Part shown: positions 44,915 through 57,769 of the stretch, piece after piece
Layout: the number at the start of each line of letters is the position of its first letter
Position numbering within the stretch: position 1 is the first letter of the stretch
Source: Nageia nagi
Taxonomy: Eukaryota > Pinophyta
Direction of reading: 5' to 3'
DNA: 64,000 bases
NCBI GenBank assembly: GCA_050084985.1
Contig: JBITNC010000001.1
Coordinates: forward strand, 199,206,001-199,270,000
Position numbers and translations under genes: made by a program
Notes under the pieces: generated by a model
What the model was told of the DNA's origin: nothing
Seen by the model: the letters and a program-made list of their open reading frames with translations, nothing else
Databases searched by the model: none

Positions 44915-45299
44915 ATTTGGTTGTTAATTGAAACTGTTGTTGGACAAATGTAACTTCCCTCATTTATCAATCATTGAATTTCATTTTTGAGTTTAATGCA
45001 TTGGTTAGTTTTATGACTTTTAGATTATTGATAACCACAATATGGTGTTTTCTTGTACGTTCTTTTGGGAGGCAATGTGATCAATTGTTTTTACAATAAA
45101 TCTATGAGAATGTATTGAGGTGGAATAGGAAAAGTGAGTCTTCTATTTTTTTCTAAGTTTGAGATCTTGGTAATTCTGGTGGTTGAACATCACCTTTAGT
45201 TGTATTCACTTTTTTTTTATCCTTGATATGACTTTTTGTTATAGCCTTCACTAAAGTTCCCATTTATGACTATGCTTGCCTCAAATAAGAATTTCTTTT

Positions 45300-46093
45300 A
45301 TAATCATCATTTGAGTTATTCCCAAAATGTAAATTGATATCATGACATACATATTTATCTTATATTTTTGATCAAAGAATTTACCAGGATCTCGTTCACA
45401 TTTGATTCTTCTATTAGATTTCATATGCTTTGTCATAGTTTCTTTAATGTAGGAATGTATTTCTCAAGTTTTTCATTAAGTCCTTGTTGAATTGCATAAA
45501 GATTTGCTAACGAAGCTGGTTTGTTGATATTGTATCTGTATTGATTGATAAATGCATCAGTTGCTACTTCAAAACTATTTAGAGATCTATGAGAGTGTTT
45601 TTAAAACCAATCAAATGCTTCACCTTTTAAACTCCAAGGAAGAGATTTAGTAATTAACTTGTCATCATTGTGACATTGCACATTGCATTCATCTTAAAAT
45701 AATAATAGTTGTTGCTTTAGATCTTTCTCGCCACTAAACATTTTAAATGTTGGAGAATTGTAATCTTGTGGGATAGGATGATTCTGAACTTCCAAAGAAA
45801 GAGGAATCATTAGAATAATGTCGATCACTTTGTATTTTTGTAGATTTTATCTCAACCCTATTGTGATCCAACAATTTTATCAATTCTGTTGTTTTGTAAT
45901 CTGCTTGAACATTAGGAGTGGGACTTTGGACAGTTATACTATTCTAATTGTTCTAAATATCTTGATCGCTGTGTGGTATGTTAGATGAAGATTTGTATTC
46001 TTGTGTATTTTGGACGATAAGGTGGTATTCCTGCATGTCATTAGCCTTGAAAATTTGCTGGATCAAATTTAGATTGTTGTAATACGAAGCCAT
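45300..46093 (-). pseudogene. Ty3/Gypsy-type gag remnant
   Basis: On the minus strand an ATG at 46093 begins MASYYNNLNLIQQIFKANDM. After a polar region with stops, the capsid core appears in a shifted frame: MFSGEEDLKQQLLLF, DDKLITKSLPWSLKGEAFDWF, then FEVATDAFINQYRYN (about 45750-45480). LKGEA..WF followed by F...Y is the Retrotrans_gag signature. At least three stops and one frameshift. No zinc knuckle, protease or LTR could be placed. It is unrelated by sequence to the Z and L1 gags and probably belongs to another lineage. Confidence 0.6.
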
Positions 46094-48465
46094 GATGCCC
46101 TAAGGTTTTGACAAGGTTTGACGCATGTATGTTTTTTAGGATGCTCTAGGGCTTACTAAAATATCTAGAGTATTATGCAAATTTGACAAGAGTAGATACA
46201 TAGAACTTATCTAGATGATAGAGGATTGGAAGCTTGCTAGTGGATAACTAGTGTTCTTGGAGGATGAACCCTAGCTGCAATTGACCTGAATAATATTGGA
46301 AATGATAATCTTGAAGATGAATTCTAAGATGATCTTGAAAATGATAATCTTAAACATGATTTTATCTAGTTCAATTGTAGGGGCTATCAAGGCTTGGGAC
46401 CAAATCATTTGTGTCTTGGGCTTGCGATGCTAAAGCGTTGGGCGTTTAGGGCCTGCAATGCTAGAGCGTTGGCAGTTCTAGGCCTGGTTGCTACAGCGTT
46501 GAGTACTTTGAGCTTGGGAATCATAATGCTAGGGTTCTAGCCTAGCTATCTATTTTGGCCTATGCTTTGCTCTTTCAGCCACTTGGATGATTCTGATAAT
46601 ATTTCCACATTTATGGAAGACGATCTTGCATTATTGCTTTCTTCTTATGATAAATTGTGATAATGATTGTTTATGATTCTTCCATATTTGCAATCAACCC
46701 TTGGAAGTGCTTTATAAAAATATTCACAAATTTGATTTTGAATTCCTTTTGAGGGGCCCACTTAGAACAATGTGCATAGAAGATGGTTGTAATTTAGAGA
46801 AATTCAGTTGCTCTTGATTTATGCAAAGTGGATCCAATTTGACTTTAAATTTTGTATAAATCAAATAAAATATTTAAATAAAATCATTTTTAAATAGCTA
46901 AACACAAAATTAAAAGTTTACAACAACCTTGTATGTGACATCTCAAGATATCTAGATAAGCCTTTTTCTTTTTCTTTATATAGGCTTTGAGAAATCTAAT
47001 TTTGAATGTGCCAAGGTGTAATTACCTAGTCCAATGGTACATAAGATAATGCTAATTTGGAAGATATCACTCAAGTTAATTCTTTAATAGCCTCAAGTGG
47101 GTCTAAAATTGACATTTTGCATCAATCAAATAAAACATTTAAATAAAATCATTTTAAATAGTTAAAATATAAATTTAAATGTAAGTAGGTCCAAAGATTT
47201 TGTAGTTGATACTGGATAAAATTTAGATTTTTATGAAAACCGGTGGCAACATGAATGGTATAAAGTCTTGTTACATAAAACTTAGGTTTTGTTGATGTAG
47301 AAGTTTGCTAGAAGGAAAGTATTAAGTCCTAGTTAGACTGTATACAAAATTATTAAAATATACAGTACATAAATTGATTATTATTGACAGCTGTAACTCT
47401 TCGATGAAGCTGAACTATCAAATCAACTCAAATTCCTAACAGGTATAATTTTTACACAATTTCTTTCTCCAATTCCAAAGTCTTGTCTTAGATACAAAAA
47501 CAATGAATAATGTATGTAAAATAAAAGTATTGTTTCAAAAAAATTAACAAACTCAATACAAATAAATATATGTATTCCGTTGTAGTTGGGTGGAGCACTT
47601 AGTTTGAGACTCTTTCAGATTCAGTTTCAAATGGAATGCTTAGCTGTTAATTCCATTCATGGTGTAAAGAAAGTATTGACATATATACGTTCACAAAAAT
47701 TATACTGTAAATGTGTTGCATAGTTTACAGTTTTTTGTGTTTAAATTATTTTATATTCATTCATGTGGAGCATGGATGTACAGTGGACACCATATTCGTT
47801 TTAGGAAAAACTGAGCTAATTACTCCATTATTTATAACACATGTTGCAGATACAGTTAAACAGTTTATAGTTGATAATATTAATTTGAATGTAGTATTAA
47901 AAATTAATAGTTTATACTACTTGAAAATAACATAAATATTATTCAATAAAATTTATCATAAATAAGTGTAGGTCCAACATTTGAAAAGTGTCAAATATTT
48001 TTCTTCTGTTTACTCATCGGTAGCTTTTGTTTTTATATAAATCATGATTCATTGTTTAAATTTAAATTGTTCTCTCATGAAGGAGCAATAACGTCTTAAA
48101 AGAATAATATTAGTCCAATTCCCCAACCTTCCGTATGAAGTAGGTTTATGATATAGTTATACTTGGTGAGGGTTAAGTTGAGCAGTTTTCAGAAGATACA
48201 GGGCTATCATTAAGGTCCTCAATTCAAGATACCAGTGCTTAGATGTGTGTAAATATACATTTGCCTACATGATAAAGACAGTCTAGCTAACCACATGCAA
48301 TCCTTGTTACAAACCACATTCAATCCTTGTTGCAAACCACCTACGATCCTTGTTACAAATCATGGGAAAGTCCTTTTATACTATTTACATTTGTAGGAGT
48401 TGAAACTCACTGTGAATGCATTTCTTTCAATCATAAGTTCGTTTTATTGGGAGGTTATGGTTGCG
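46094..48465. other. AT-rich stretch with small repeats, no gene seen
   Basis: Contains a run of four 'gctagagcgttggg'-like units at 46425-46510 and a direct repeat of about 65 bp (46855-46920 and 47120-47182, 'atcaaataaaa-atttaaataaaatcattt'). The 74-codon stretch at 47711-47935 has no recognisable signature. Confidence 0.4.
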
Positions 48466-49202
48466 ATATCTGATATTGGCTAGTGGACTTTGGGTCATAA
48501 TATCTTGTAACATGGTGTTTGTTCCAACTGTGGAACAGGATAGTAGTTGGGTTCAAAGTTTTTCTTTAGGAAAGGCAAGCAAGAACGTAAGATATGTCTC
48601 TGATCCTAAGATGGGAAGGTAAGGATGGACCAACCTATTATGCCAATGGACATGAGGAGTCTTATGTGTAAGAAAAGGATGCCTCTTAGAGGGCCAGTAG
48701 ATCCATGTGTGAAAGAAGACTATGGTGTTGTAAATAAGTTAAAATGTAAAATACAAGCAAATAACAATCAAGTAAATAGACAAGGGTTAAAGGAGGTACG
48801 TTGTGGTCATGTTCTTTAAAGTCCTTTGTCATATATAATATTGGCTAGTAAACTTTGGGTCATAATACCTTCACCTTGTAACATGATGTTTGTTCCAACA
48901 TTGGAACAAGATAGTAGTCATGTTCAAAGTTCTTCTTTAGGAAAGACACTCAAGGATGAAAGATATGTCTCTGATCCTAAGATGTGAAGTAAGGATGGAC
49001 CAACCTATTACACCAATGGACTTGAGGAGAGTCTTATACATTAAAAAATGATGCCTATTATTGGGCCAGTAGCTCCATGTGTGGAAGAAGACTACGGTGT
49101 TATAAGAAAAGTAAAATGTAAAATACAAGTGATTAACAATCAAGTAAATGAAGAAGGATTAAGGGATGTACGTTGTGATCATGTACTTCGAAGTGCTTTG
49201 TC
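48466..49202 (+). repeat. Tandem duplication of a 0.37 kb coding-like unit
   Basis: Copies at about 48466-48830 and 48831-49202, collinear throughout. Both, in broken frames, give the same protein-like series: FVPT(V/L)EQDSS, SLGKxxK, RYVSDPKM, then PVxPCVxEDYGV, KCKIQ, NNQVN and VRCxHVL. Copy 1 is open from 48625 to 48819. I do not recognise the family. The conserved phrases in two diverged copies suggest derivation from a coding exon. Confidence 0.6.
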
Positions 49203-51600
49203 CAGTTACTCAAATTATTGAAGATCCATCGCTTCTTGAATGGAAGACTTCATCAACTTGATCCTCTCTTACAACTTTGTTGGAACTGTCCTTGTCACTG
49301 ATGAATGGGGTCTCCTATGTGTCCAAGTGTCAGACTTGAATAGGTTACTTTTAGCAATGCAGGTCTTGAAGGTGGTTCTTATACCCTGTAACAAGTATCT
49401 AATTTGTATTTCATAACTTGGATTTCATGTCTTTACGCCTAATTGTCAAGATTTTCCTTGTATTGGTACCTACTTATCAAATTTAGGAATGCCAAATTCA
49501 ATTTCAGGAAATGTTGGTTTTAAAGCGGATGGCCCAATATGGAAAAAGTTTTATTCTTTTTTTTATTTAGTTTGATGAGTTCATCTCCAAAGATGGGTCT
49601 GGGGGTTTGACATGTATTCTACTAAAACAAGTGGGGGTGGAGGTGGATATGTCAATGTTTTAGGGCAAACATGTGAATGATATAGTTTCTTATTATTATA
49701 GGCATCCCATTGAATAACTATCTATAAAAAATGAAGAAAATTGTAGCACATTCAGTTTCTTACATAAATATGAGACCCTTGTATAAATCTCAAAACTTTC
49801 TTTTTGAGAAAGATAAAATGCTTGCTCTCTACGTAAGTGAACATGCTATATAAAGAAATATCTTATACACTCACTTTGATAGTTTTCAATGATATATTGT
49901 TCATTCTGACGTGTATTAGCCTACTCTGATCTTGTTTTATTGATAATATTTGTTAAGACCTGACATTTTGTGATGTTTGAGCAGCTTGTTCTCCATTGAA
50001 TTTCAACTTCAAGTCATTGTAAGCTTTGAGTGTGACTTAGCAAAGCTTTATGCACACTCTGAGTTGAAGACTCCAAACCAATGGGTAAAATGCAACCGTC
50101 ACTTTTAATAGTCAGTTGCAATTTGATGGACTTCCCCTTTTTATTATTTTTGATTGTTCCTACTGTTTTAGTTAGAATTATCAACATTTTGAATGTGCCT
50201 TGTCTAGGTGGCCTTTCAAACTCTACCTCTTAGATTGGTCCGCACAGAGCGACTAGAAGAATGAAGAGTTGTGTTTGCAAGTTGTGCGCCTTGCTTTGGA
50301 GGTTTTATCTACTCTTGTGTGTGGATTGGAATACAGTTTACAATAGAAAGTCGAGGTTGTTATTGTAACACACGGTTGAGCTGTAATATCAAGACTCGTG
50401 CTTTCTACAAATATACATTTATGCAGGGGTTATTGGAACACTTTATATACACAATGATAAAATGCCTATAGGGGTGTGGAAATATGGGACTTTGGAAGGT
50501 TCCAAAATTTTAGGCTAATCACGATTTAGACGAAGCAAGCTATTATCTTGAATTGTATTCTAATTAGAGTTTCTATTTATTGTTTTTTTTTTAGTGAAAT
50601 AACTAAATAGTATTTTTCCATTTGGGTATCCAATTACATAATTCATAAGCTTTTTAAAAACTGTTTTTAATGAATGTTGTAATTTATGTATGTGAAACTG
50701 AAAGTATTTGACCTTATTCCAAAATATATTTTTGATATATCATTGGGATAAAATCTCCCTTTGAGATCTTTATGTTATTTAATATAAATAAATTTGTGTT
50801 GTTATAATTTTAATTTCATGTAATTAGTTTATAAGTTAATTGCATAAATTTTGCATCAGCACTTTCGGACACGTAAACAATTAATTTGGTGCATTGGAAG
50901 TTATCATGGAAGTGAGAAGCATGATTCGAACCCATGAAGAAGCATCTAAAAGTGTGATGAACTGACCGATTCCTAAATCTAATAATAAAAAAATCAATTG
51001 CATAAATTATTTTTTATTATTCTTTTATTTCAATAATTTAATGACAAATAAAGTAATAGTAATAACTTTATTGTTGAGATATTCTTGTGAACTAGGTAAC
51101 TTAGTAAAATATATTAGCATGTAAGATTTAAATCATAGTTCACGATTGAAAGTTACGATGTTGTAGTCAATACATTAAAAATGTTTGAATATATAGTTAT
51201 GTACAATCATACGCATACATATATTTGATTATTATTATTGATGAAATACATTTAAGAAATTTTTTACTATTGACTGTGAAGAATTAAAAAAACAATTGTA
51301 ACTTGGACAATTGAACAGTTATGACTAGTAGAGAAGGATATAAAAGATGAAATTACTATTGACCATGTTAGAAACTAAAACATAGATTATAGTTGTAACT
51401 TAATCCTTGGCAATGGTGCATTAATATCATCAATATTTTTTAAGTGAAAGATTGACTTCATTCCATCCTTGAAAATATTAAATGAAAAGTGCTTTCTTTA
51501 ATAAATTCTAATGTACAATCTTCAACATACTTAGGTTTGATTGTGCTTAACTTTGAAGTGTTTCCTTTAATAGATTCTAATGTACAATCTCCAACATACT
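49203..51600. other. Non-coding stretch, nothing recognised
   Basis: AT-rich; no LTR ends, no conserved frame. The frame right after the duplication (LVTDEWGLLCVQVSDLNRL near 49290-49350) looks coding-like and may extend the duplicated exon's source gene. Confidence 0.35.
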
Positions 51601-51604
51601 TAAG

Positions 51605-51700
51605 TTTGAGTATGTAGAACTTGCATGTATAATAGGAAAAATATATATGTAGAACTTGCATGTATAATAGGAAAAATATATATGTAGAACTTGCATGTGC
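51605..51700 (+). repeat. Minisatellite, 34-bp unit x ~2.7
   Basis: Tandem 'tatgtagaacttgcatgtataataggaaaaata' units at 51610-51695. A (TA)n run follows at 51765-51791. A chance minus-strand ORF (51458-51856) runs through them. Confidence 0.75.
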
Positions 51701-51799
51701 AATTATCTGTATGGAATAAGTGAAATGTAGCTTACAAGTATATTGCTTTTGTTGTTTCCTTAACAATATATATATATATATATATATATATCTATGTAT

Positions 51800-52957
51800 T
51801 GCAAGCATGTTGATTTTGATATGTTGAGGAATTGATAAGTTTAATATGAATGTCAAACTTTTGGGTATAATAATTATTTTTTAAGAGAATAAAAATTTAT
51901 TTGTTTATTTTTTAATTGTATAAGAGGAAACAAAATAATATGTTAGAAAATTATAGAGGTTTAGATTCTTTAAAGTATAGTAATATTTAATTTAATTATA
52001 TATATATGTTATATTAAATAGAAAGTCAGATTGATAATTTGTATAAAGTTTTAATGTTGGTTACTATGGTTTGGAAAAAATAATTTTGGTTAAGTGGAAA
52101 ACTTTCTATGGTTTGGAAAATAAGTGTAAATATGCATGACTTTGTAGTTGGGATAAAAAGAAAAATATTCTCTTGGTATTATTTTATGATTAAAAAGTAT
52201 TTCTCGACAAACACAATATAAAATCAAGCAAATTCAAAAATAAATTATCCTTTATAATTTCAAAATTAAGCATAACATACATTACCCTATACTTCTCATA
52301 GAAGTTGGGGTTACTTCCTATAAAAAGTGAAACCTTAAAATGATTTATACTATACAATTATAAGCTTTCAAATCTAGACTACCTATAGTCACCCAACAAA
52401 CTTGCCTAATTCAACAATATCTTAAAATAGGTTATTTAAAGACTTTGATTAATGGTTCAATTTGTGGGGTTTGCACAACATCATAACCCCTTATGATAGT
52501 GAAAAATTAGAAGTGCAAATTGTAAACAAAATAATTCAATTTTTTTAGAATGATGATAACATCAAAAATAAAAATAAAAATAAAAAAAAAATCTTTTACT
52601 ATAAAAATATCATTAATCCCAAACTTGAACATCCTTCAGATCTACATAAGATTATTAATTTTAAAAAGAGATTTGTAATTGTTAAATTTAAAACTAATTC
52701 ACATGAACTTCATAGGGAAATTGGTAGATAGATAACACAAAAAACACCTTCAGATATTTTTTTTTATATAAATTATGTAAACTAAATGCCATAGAAGATG
52801 AGATTCATTTTATTTTGTTTTTTTTGCCCACTCCACAAAGATATAAGAGGAACCTAGAAAGGTATTTGTGATTGCAACTTGATCCCCAAATTCTTAAACC
52901 AAGACAGCCAAAATAAGCTTGGTGATTTTATTATACAACTTAGTTAAATGAGAAACT
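51800..52957. other. AT-rich stretch, nothing recognised
   Basis: No gene or element end identified. Confidence 0.4.
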
Positions 52958-52960
52958 ATA

Positions 52961-53032
<72 letters not shown>

Positions 53033-53034
53033 AG

Positions 53035-53098
<64 letters not shown>
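52958..53098 (+). repeat. Compound microsatellite (AC)n(AG)n
   Basis: About 10 AC dinucleotides then about 55-60 AG dinucleotides with single-base slips. The 75-codon minus ORF over it is a product of the repeat. Confidence 0.95.
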
Positions 53099-54040
53099 TT
53101 ACAAACTTTCATATCCAACATAAATATTCAAGTTCAACTTATGATTATTTATTTAAAATATATTTGATACATTTTATCTCATGTTTGTGATATATTTTTA
53201 GGCTTAATAATCATTTTGTTGACACTTGAACTAATAGCATGGCTATTTTAACTATCTACTTTCCGTTCCTTCTTACTATTGATGTTTTGGGTCATTTCAT
53301 TTGTTCCTTCACAAGGGTTCTAGTGTGTTGCTCTCTTGCATTTTAGAATTGTAAATTGTTGAATAAAATATATTGCACACACTTGTTTAACTTTGCTTCA
53401 TGAGTTGAAATGCTAATCCTCATCCTTTGAATGTTACTTCTTAAAAATTATCTTTCTAAGTCCTTTCATGCTAAATTTCAAATTTGAATCAATATAACAC
53501 TTGATCTCTTTGACATACCACTCTTGTTCAAACATATGAGAGCATATTTAAATAAGCTTATCATTTCATTTGAACTATTGAATTTAGGGGTATCCAATGA
53601 GCTTTTGACATACATTTTGATAATACATGATAACATCCATCCATTTAAGGTGTTGGAATCCTATGGGATATGATTATTATTAGATAAATAAATATGTAAG
53701 ACTTTTAACATCCTTTTAAACCCATTTCTTTGTAGAACCTACCAAAGTTTATCCATGAGTAAATATATATCAATTAAATATTTGAATGATTATTTCTCAT
53801 GTAACTAAGTTATATAATAAATTCTCCAAGTTTGTTTTGGTTATGCTATGTTCTCTCTTTTGTCTTAAAAATATAGGACTTAAAAACAAAGAGCAACAAC
53901 ATATGAATATAGATTTAGATCCTTTTAAATTTAAATAACACCTACAACCTTGACAAAACAAGCTATCTATTCTTGAGCATGAACAAGTGGTTTTCCTTAT
54001 ACTCGTCAAAGTTCTCAAACAAGAAAATTGAAGGGTACAT
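53099..54040. other. Non-coding stretch, nothing recognised
   Basis: AT-rich DNA between the microsatellite and the F-box remnant. The 73-codon minus ORF at 53797-54018 has no signature. Confidence 0.4.
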
Positions 54041-54049
54041 GAAATTACT

Positions 54050-54860
54050 TATATCATATCAAGGAAAGCTCGAAAACCATTGAACATGTTGAGTCACAAA
54101 CATCATTGGAAATATATGGACAACATTCATGTAAGTTCTTCAAGGGACATTGTGGAAGCTGATTCCACTTGTTTAGACTTAGATTGTATACAAGTACCTC
54201 AACACTACCATATTTTTCAAAGCATATGTAGTCTTCCACTCCCACACATTAAATATCTATGGAAACATCATATTATTTTATAATATTTTTGGATATTTTT
54301 CCAACTTTCATCTAAAATAGGTTGGGATGGGAAGGGTTGCCAAGTTCCATCATAATTATGTTTGCCCATCTTTTTTAGAAGAGAAGAAACACCACTAAAA
54401 TTATGCAATCATAAATGACCTACTTGAGATAGTTGTCATCAAACTTTGAACCAAGAAAAGGCACCCAAATTGGGGAATTCAAGTACCTTTTTTTGTAAAC
54501 CACAACACCATCACCAAAAGGTCTATCATAAGTTGGAAGAACAAAAAAATCTTTTCCAAAAATAATTTCTTTTATCTTCCATTGATAAATCTTAGGATAC
54601 CATTTCTTTGCAATGCTTCAAGATCTGATGCAAGAATCCAACACTTCCATGTTTTTGTAATTGCACCCATTACTATCAAAATCATATTCATTTGTACTAT
54701 TATCACTACCCCACACCACAACCTTGTAAGAGTCTCCATCTTTTCCTAGAATGGTAACTACAACAACTTTTCTCATAGATAGGAAAGGAGGAAGTTTTGT
54801 ACATGTTCTTGTGAAGATATTGCAAATGTGCATTTTAAATAAACCTAGTAAGTACTATTG
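54050..54860 (-). pseudogene. F-box/kelch-type protein remnant
   Basis: Minus-strand pieces match the F-box-associated/kelch region of plant F-box proteins, which select substrates for SCF ubiquitin ligases: ICNIFTRTCTKLPPFLSMRK (54830-54770), a VYDS-like NMEVLDSCIRS followed after a stop by SIAKKWYPKIY, then FFVLPTYDRPFGDGVVVY, and near the end SVEVLVYNLSLNKWNQLPQCP (54210-54150). Stops and frameshifts separate them and no F-box motif remains upstream. It is probably a fragment of a once intact gene. Confident for the family, not for a subfamily. Confidence 0.6.
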
Positions 54861-55404
54861 ATGAGACTTCATTTATCAAAGTAGGCCCCTCTTCTACAAA
54901 GCTTAATATTGAATTTTCAGCTAGTATTTATTCGGCTACATGCAACAAAAGATGTTTAAAGATCTAAAGAATCCTCATGAAGGTAGGGATGCAACATTTA
55001 GAAATTGCAACAATATTGTTAAATCATTGTAAATATTATTATGATATTCTTCTAATATATTATAAATCATTACAATGTTATTTTGAACCATTTTGGTTTT
55101 TATACCCATAGCTTCTAGATAAATAATAAAAAATCTTCATACATTTCACTCACATATTTTCATTTTTTTCATTTTTCATATAATATAACCTCATTATTAT
55201 CATAAATGTAATTCGAGGTTGATATCTTTGACTATTCAAAGGTGTCCATACTTTGAAATCATGGATGTATTATGATGATGAAAAATGCAACACAATTTAT
55301 ATCAGAGAAGCCACCCACCTATGATAGAAAGTAATTGTTGGTAGATCCCGCAACACAAGTTTCAAACATATTACATCTTTTTTTCAACTATGGGGAGCTA
55401 TGAG
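54861..55404. other. AT-rich flank of the 55.4 kb element
   Basis: No gene seen. Bases 55405-55409 are the TTAGA target duplication. Confidence 0.4.
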
Positions 55405-55409
55405 TTAGA

Positions 55410-55703
55410 TGAGAGAACTATAATGTTCTATTTTACTCATAAAAATGAGTTACATATATAGGCTTTGTGAGCCATTACAAGACAAACTAAATGGTTGAGA
55501 TGCAATATTCTCACACCATAACAAATATCACAAATAGCACACCTACGTGAACTACAAGACAATTACTTGTTATAACAATATACCCTAAATATTTAATCCT
55601 AGACTTTAGACTTTAGGAAAATACTTTAGGGAAAATACTCTTAATCCTAATTAATTAATCTATTAACTTAGGACTTAGGGATATGTAGGATATAATTCCA
55701 ACA
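55410..55703 (-). repeat. 3' LTR of the 55.4-59.4 kb element
   Basis: 294 bp, TGTTGG...TCTCTCA on the minus strand. Next to it at 55704-55715 is the complement of a purine tract (AAAGGGGAGGA). Confidence 0.93.
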
Positions 55704-55741
55704 TCCTCCCCTTTAATGCTAAGTAACTCATGCAAGAGTTC

Positions 55742-57607
55742 TTAAGCATTACAAAGTTGGAAGAAACATAACCTTTTTCGTTTCCTCCAATCATACAAAA
55801 GAAAATCAAAATTTTCAAGAAATAAGTGTTGGCACTCCTTCCACTCTCTAAGTGGGATCTCCTCCATTGGTGATGTTTCTCCTCCATTGAGTGCCTCCTT
55901 TTGTTGAGTAGCTCCCCCTTCAACAAAAGTCTTTATGGTCTTCAACAACCATATTCTCTCTTCTTCATGGTCCTCAAACCATTCTTGTAGTGACATTCCA
56001 TCAATGTTATAAGTATTGGTTTTCAAGAACCAATCTCTCTCACAATGGTGTTTGAACCATTCTTTCATCTCTCTCTCATTTTTTATATGGTGTTTAAACC
56101 ATGTTTGCAAGTAGTCATTTGCTCTTGCATTCATTACATCATAGCATACTCCACATGAGTATGTTCTCATTATTTCACAATAATCATTATACCACACTAC
56201 TCTCTCACAAATGTCTACACACACTTTGAGACAATATAAAGCCACACATTGGCTAATTACATATGCAACTTTGAGTTGCTCCTCACACAAAGTTTCACTC
56301 AAAAAATCACACCTTACTAAGGTTTTACATTCTTTATTTGGATCCATATGATCCAAGTTTTTCATCAATGTCTTCTCCCAAGGAAGACTCTTCAATGTTG
56401 TCTCCATGATGCAATCTTCAAGCAATGCCTTGATAAGACATTCTCCTCCATTCTCCATAGCCTTCAAGCTATCCTTCACACATCTAATCAGCAAACATTC
56501 ATTAGTAGCATTAGCAAATAAGCCAAAAAATAAGAAATCATTTCCTCTAATGATGTTATGGTGAGTAGATATCCACATTAATCTTTCCTTTGATGTTGCT
56601 TTTAAAGCAATCATTTCTTCATTCATGATAAGGAATTCCCATGATTCCTCTTTTTCTTCACAAAGTACTATCTCACTATTCTTTCTCTCCTCCTTGAGAT
56701 ATACTTTGTCATTCACGCTTGGTGAGTGATCTTCTTGCATGAACATGGAGTTTATAGCCTCCATTTCTTCTTCATCAATGACCTCTCTAAGATCATCATC
56801 CCATATTGTGTTCATAATACAATCATCATGTGCCTTCTCCATGAAGCATTCCTCATCTTCTCCTCTCTTCTCAACAAGAAGAAGATTCTCACATACACTC
56901 TCCTCCTTGAGAGTTTCGTCTTGGTAATCTTCACATTGGGTATCTTCACCATCAACTTGAGCAATGGAATCATCATCACATATGATTTGAGCCTTGTCTT
57001 CATTCACTCCATGTGAGTGAGTTTCAGCCATGGAACACTCCTCCTCAAGGGTGTCTTCATCTTGTTCTTCATCAAAAAAGAACTCTTGCCAACATTGGGT
57101 TGACTCCTCCTCAATCTCCATCATAAGAATGGGTTCACAATATGCCTCTTCCATGAAGCATTCATCATCATATGGCTGAAATGGTGTCTTCAATGAACAC
57201 TCTTCATGACATGCCTCCTCCATGAGACATTCTTCATAACAAGGCCAATCTAATTCCTCTCCAAGGAATTCTCCTTCATAGTTTTCATCATATGTGTCTT
57301 CATAAGATTCTCTCAATGCTTTCCAAGCAATTTGGATTGTTTTACATTTTGCAATGAGAGGTAAAACATTTGGTTTCATTCCTCTCCTAATATCCATAAG
57401 AGCTAAGCAATTTTCATATTGCTTCTCTTTCTTCTCTCTTTTCTCCTCTCCTTCAAGAGACTTCCAAGATGGAGGTTCTTCATACCCATCTTCTATAATG
57501 CTCTAAAGGTCCTTAGCTTTGAGCAAAGTCTTCATTATTATGCTCCACCAAGCATAATTTTCTCCATCAAATTTTGGAACCTCCAAATTTTCAAATATGG
57601 AGTCCAT
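55742..57607 (-). pseudogene. Copia gag N-domain fused to acidic Cys-rich tail (one stop)
   Basis: ATG at 57607 (MDSIFENLEVPKFDGENYAW) starts a copia-type gag: VPKFDGENYAWWSIIMKTLL, then IRRGMKPNVLPLI and IQIAWKALRESYED match the UBN2/gag N-domain over about 105 residues. Codon 35 is TAG (57503-57505) where the family has Trp, a single TGG-to-TAG change; from there 551 codons are open from the Met at 57397. After the gag domain come about 500 residues unlike any gag: many Glu/Asp/Cys blocks (CYEECLMEEACHEEC, DDECFMEEAY, DEECFMEKAHDD), then a Cys-rich segment and repeated WF(K/E)xHxxxER motifs. No zinc knuckle or protease follows. The tail's function is unknown. It ends about 27 bp before the polypurine tract. 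Confidence 0.75.
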
Positions 57608-57769
57608 GTTCCTTGTGTGAGTAGACTTTCTTGCTGGAGAACAATGTAGGCTCTCCTGAAAAAACAAGAAATGACTTTCGCTTCCATGTTGCCTAGTATT
57701 CACACCACGACACCTCAGATCCGTCAGGAAACTCACGTACGGGCACTTCTTGCAGTGCTTTCTCAAATT

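Noticed and set aside
51458-51856. 132-codon minus ORF
   Set aside because: Made by the 34-bp minisatellite and (TA)n run; no protein signature.
52894-53121. 75-codon serine/leucine ORF
   Set aside because: It is the translation of the (AG)n microsatellite.
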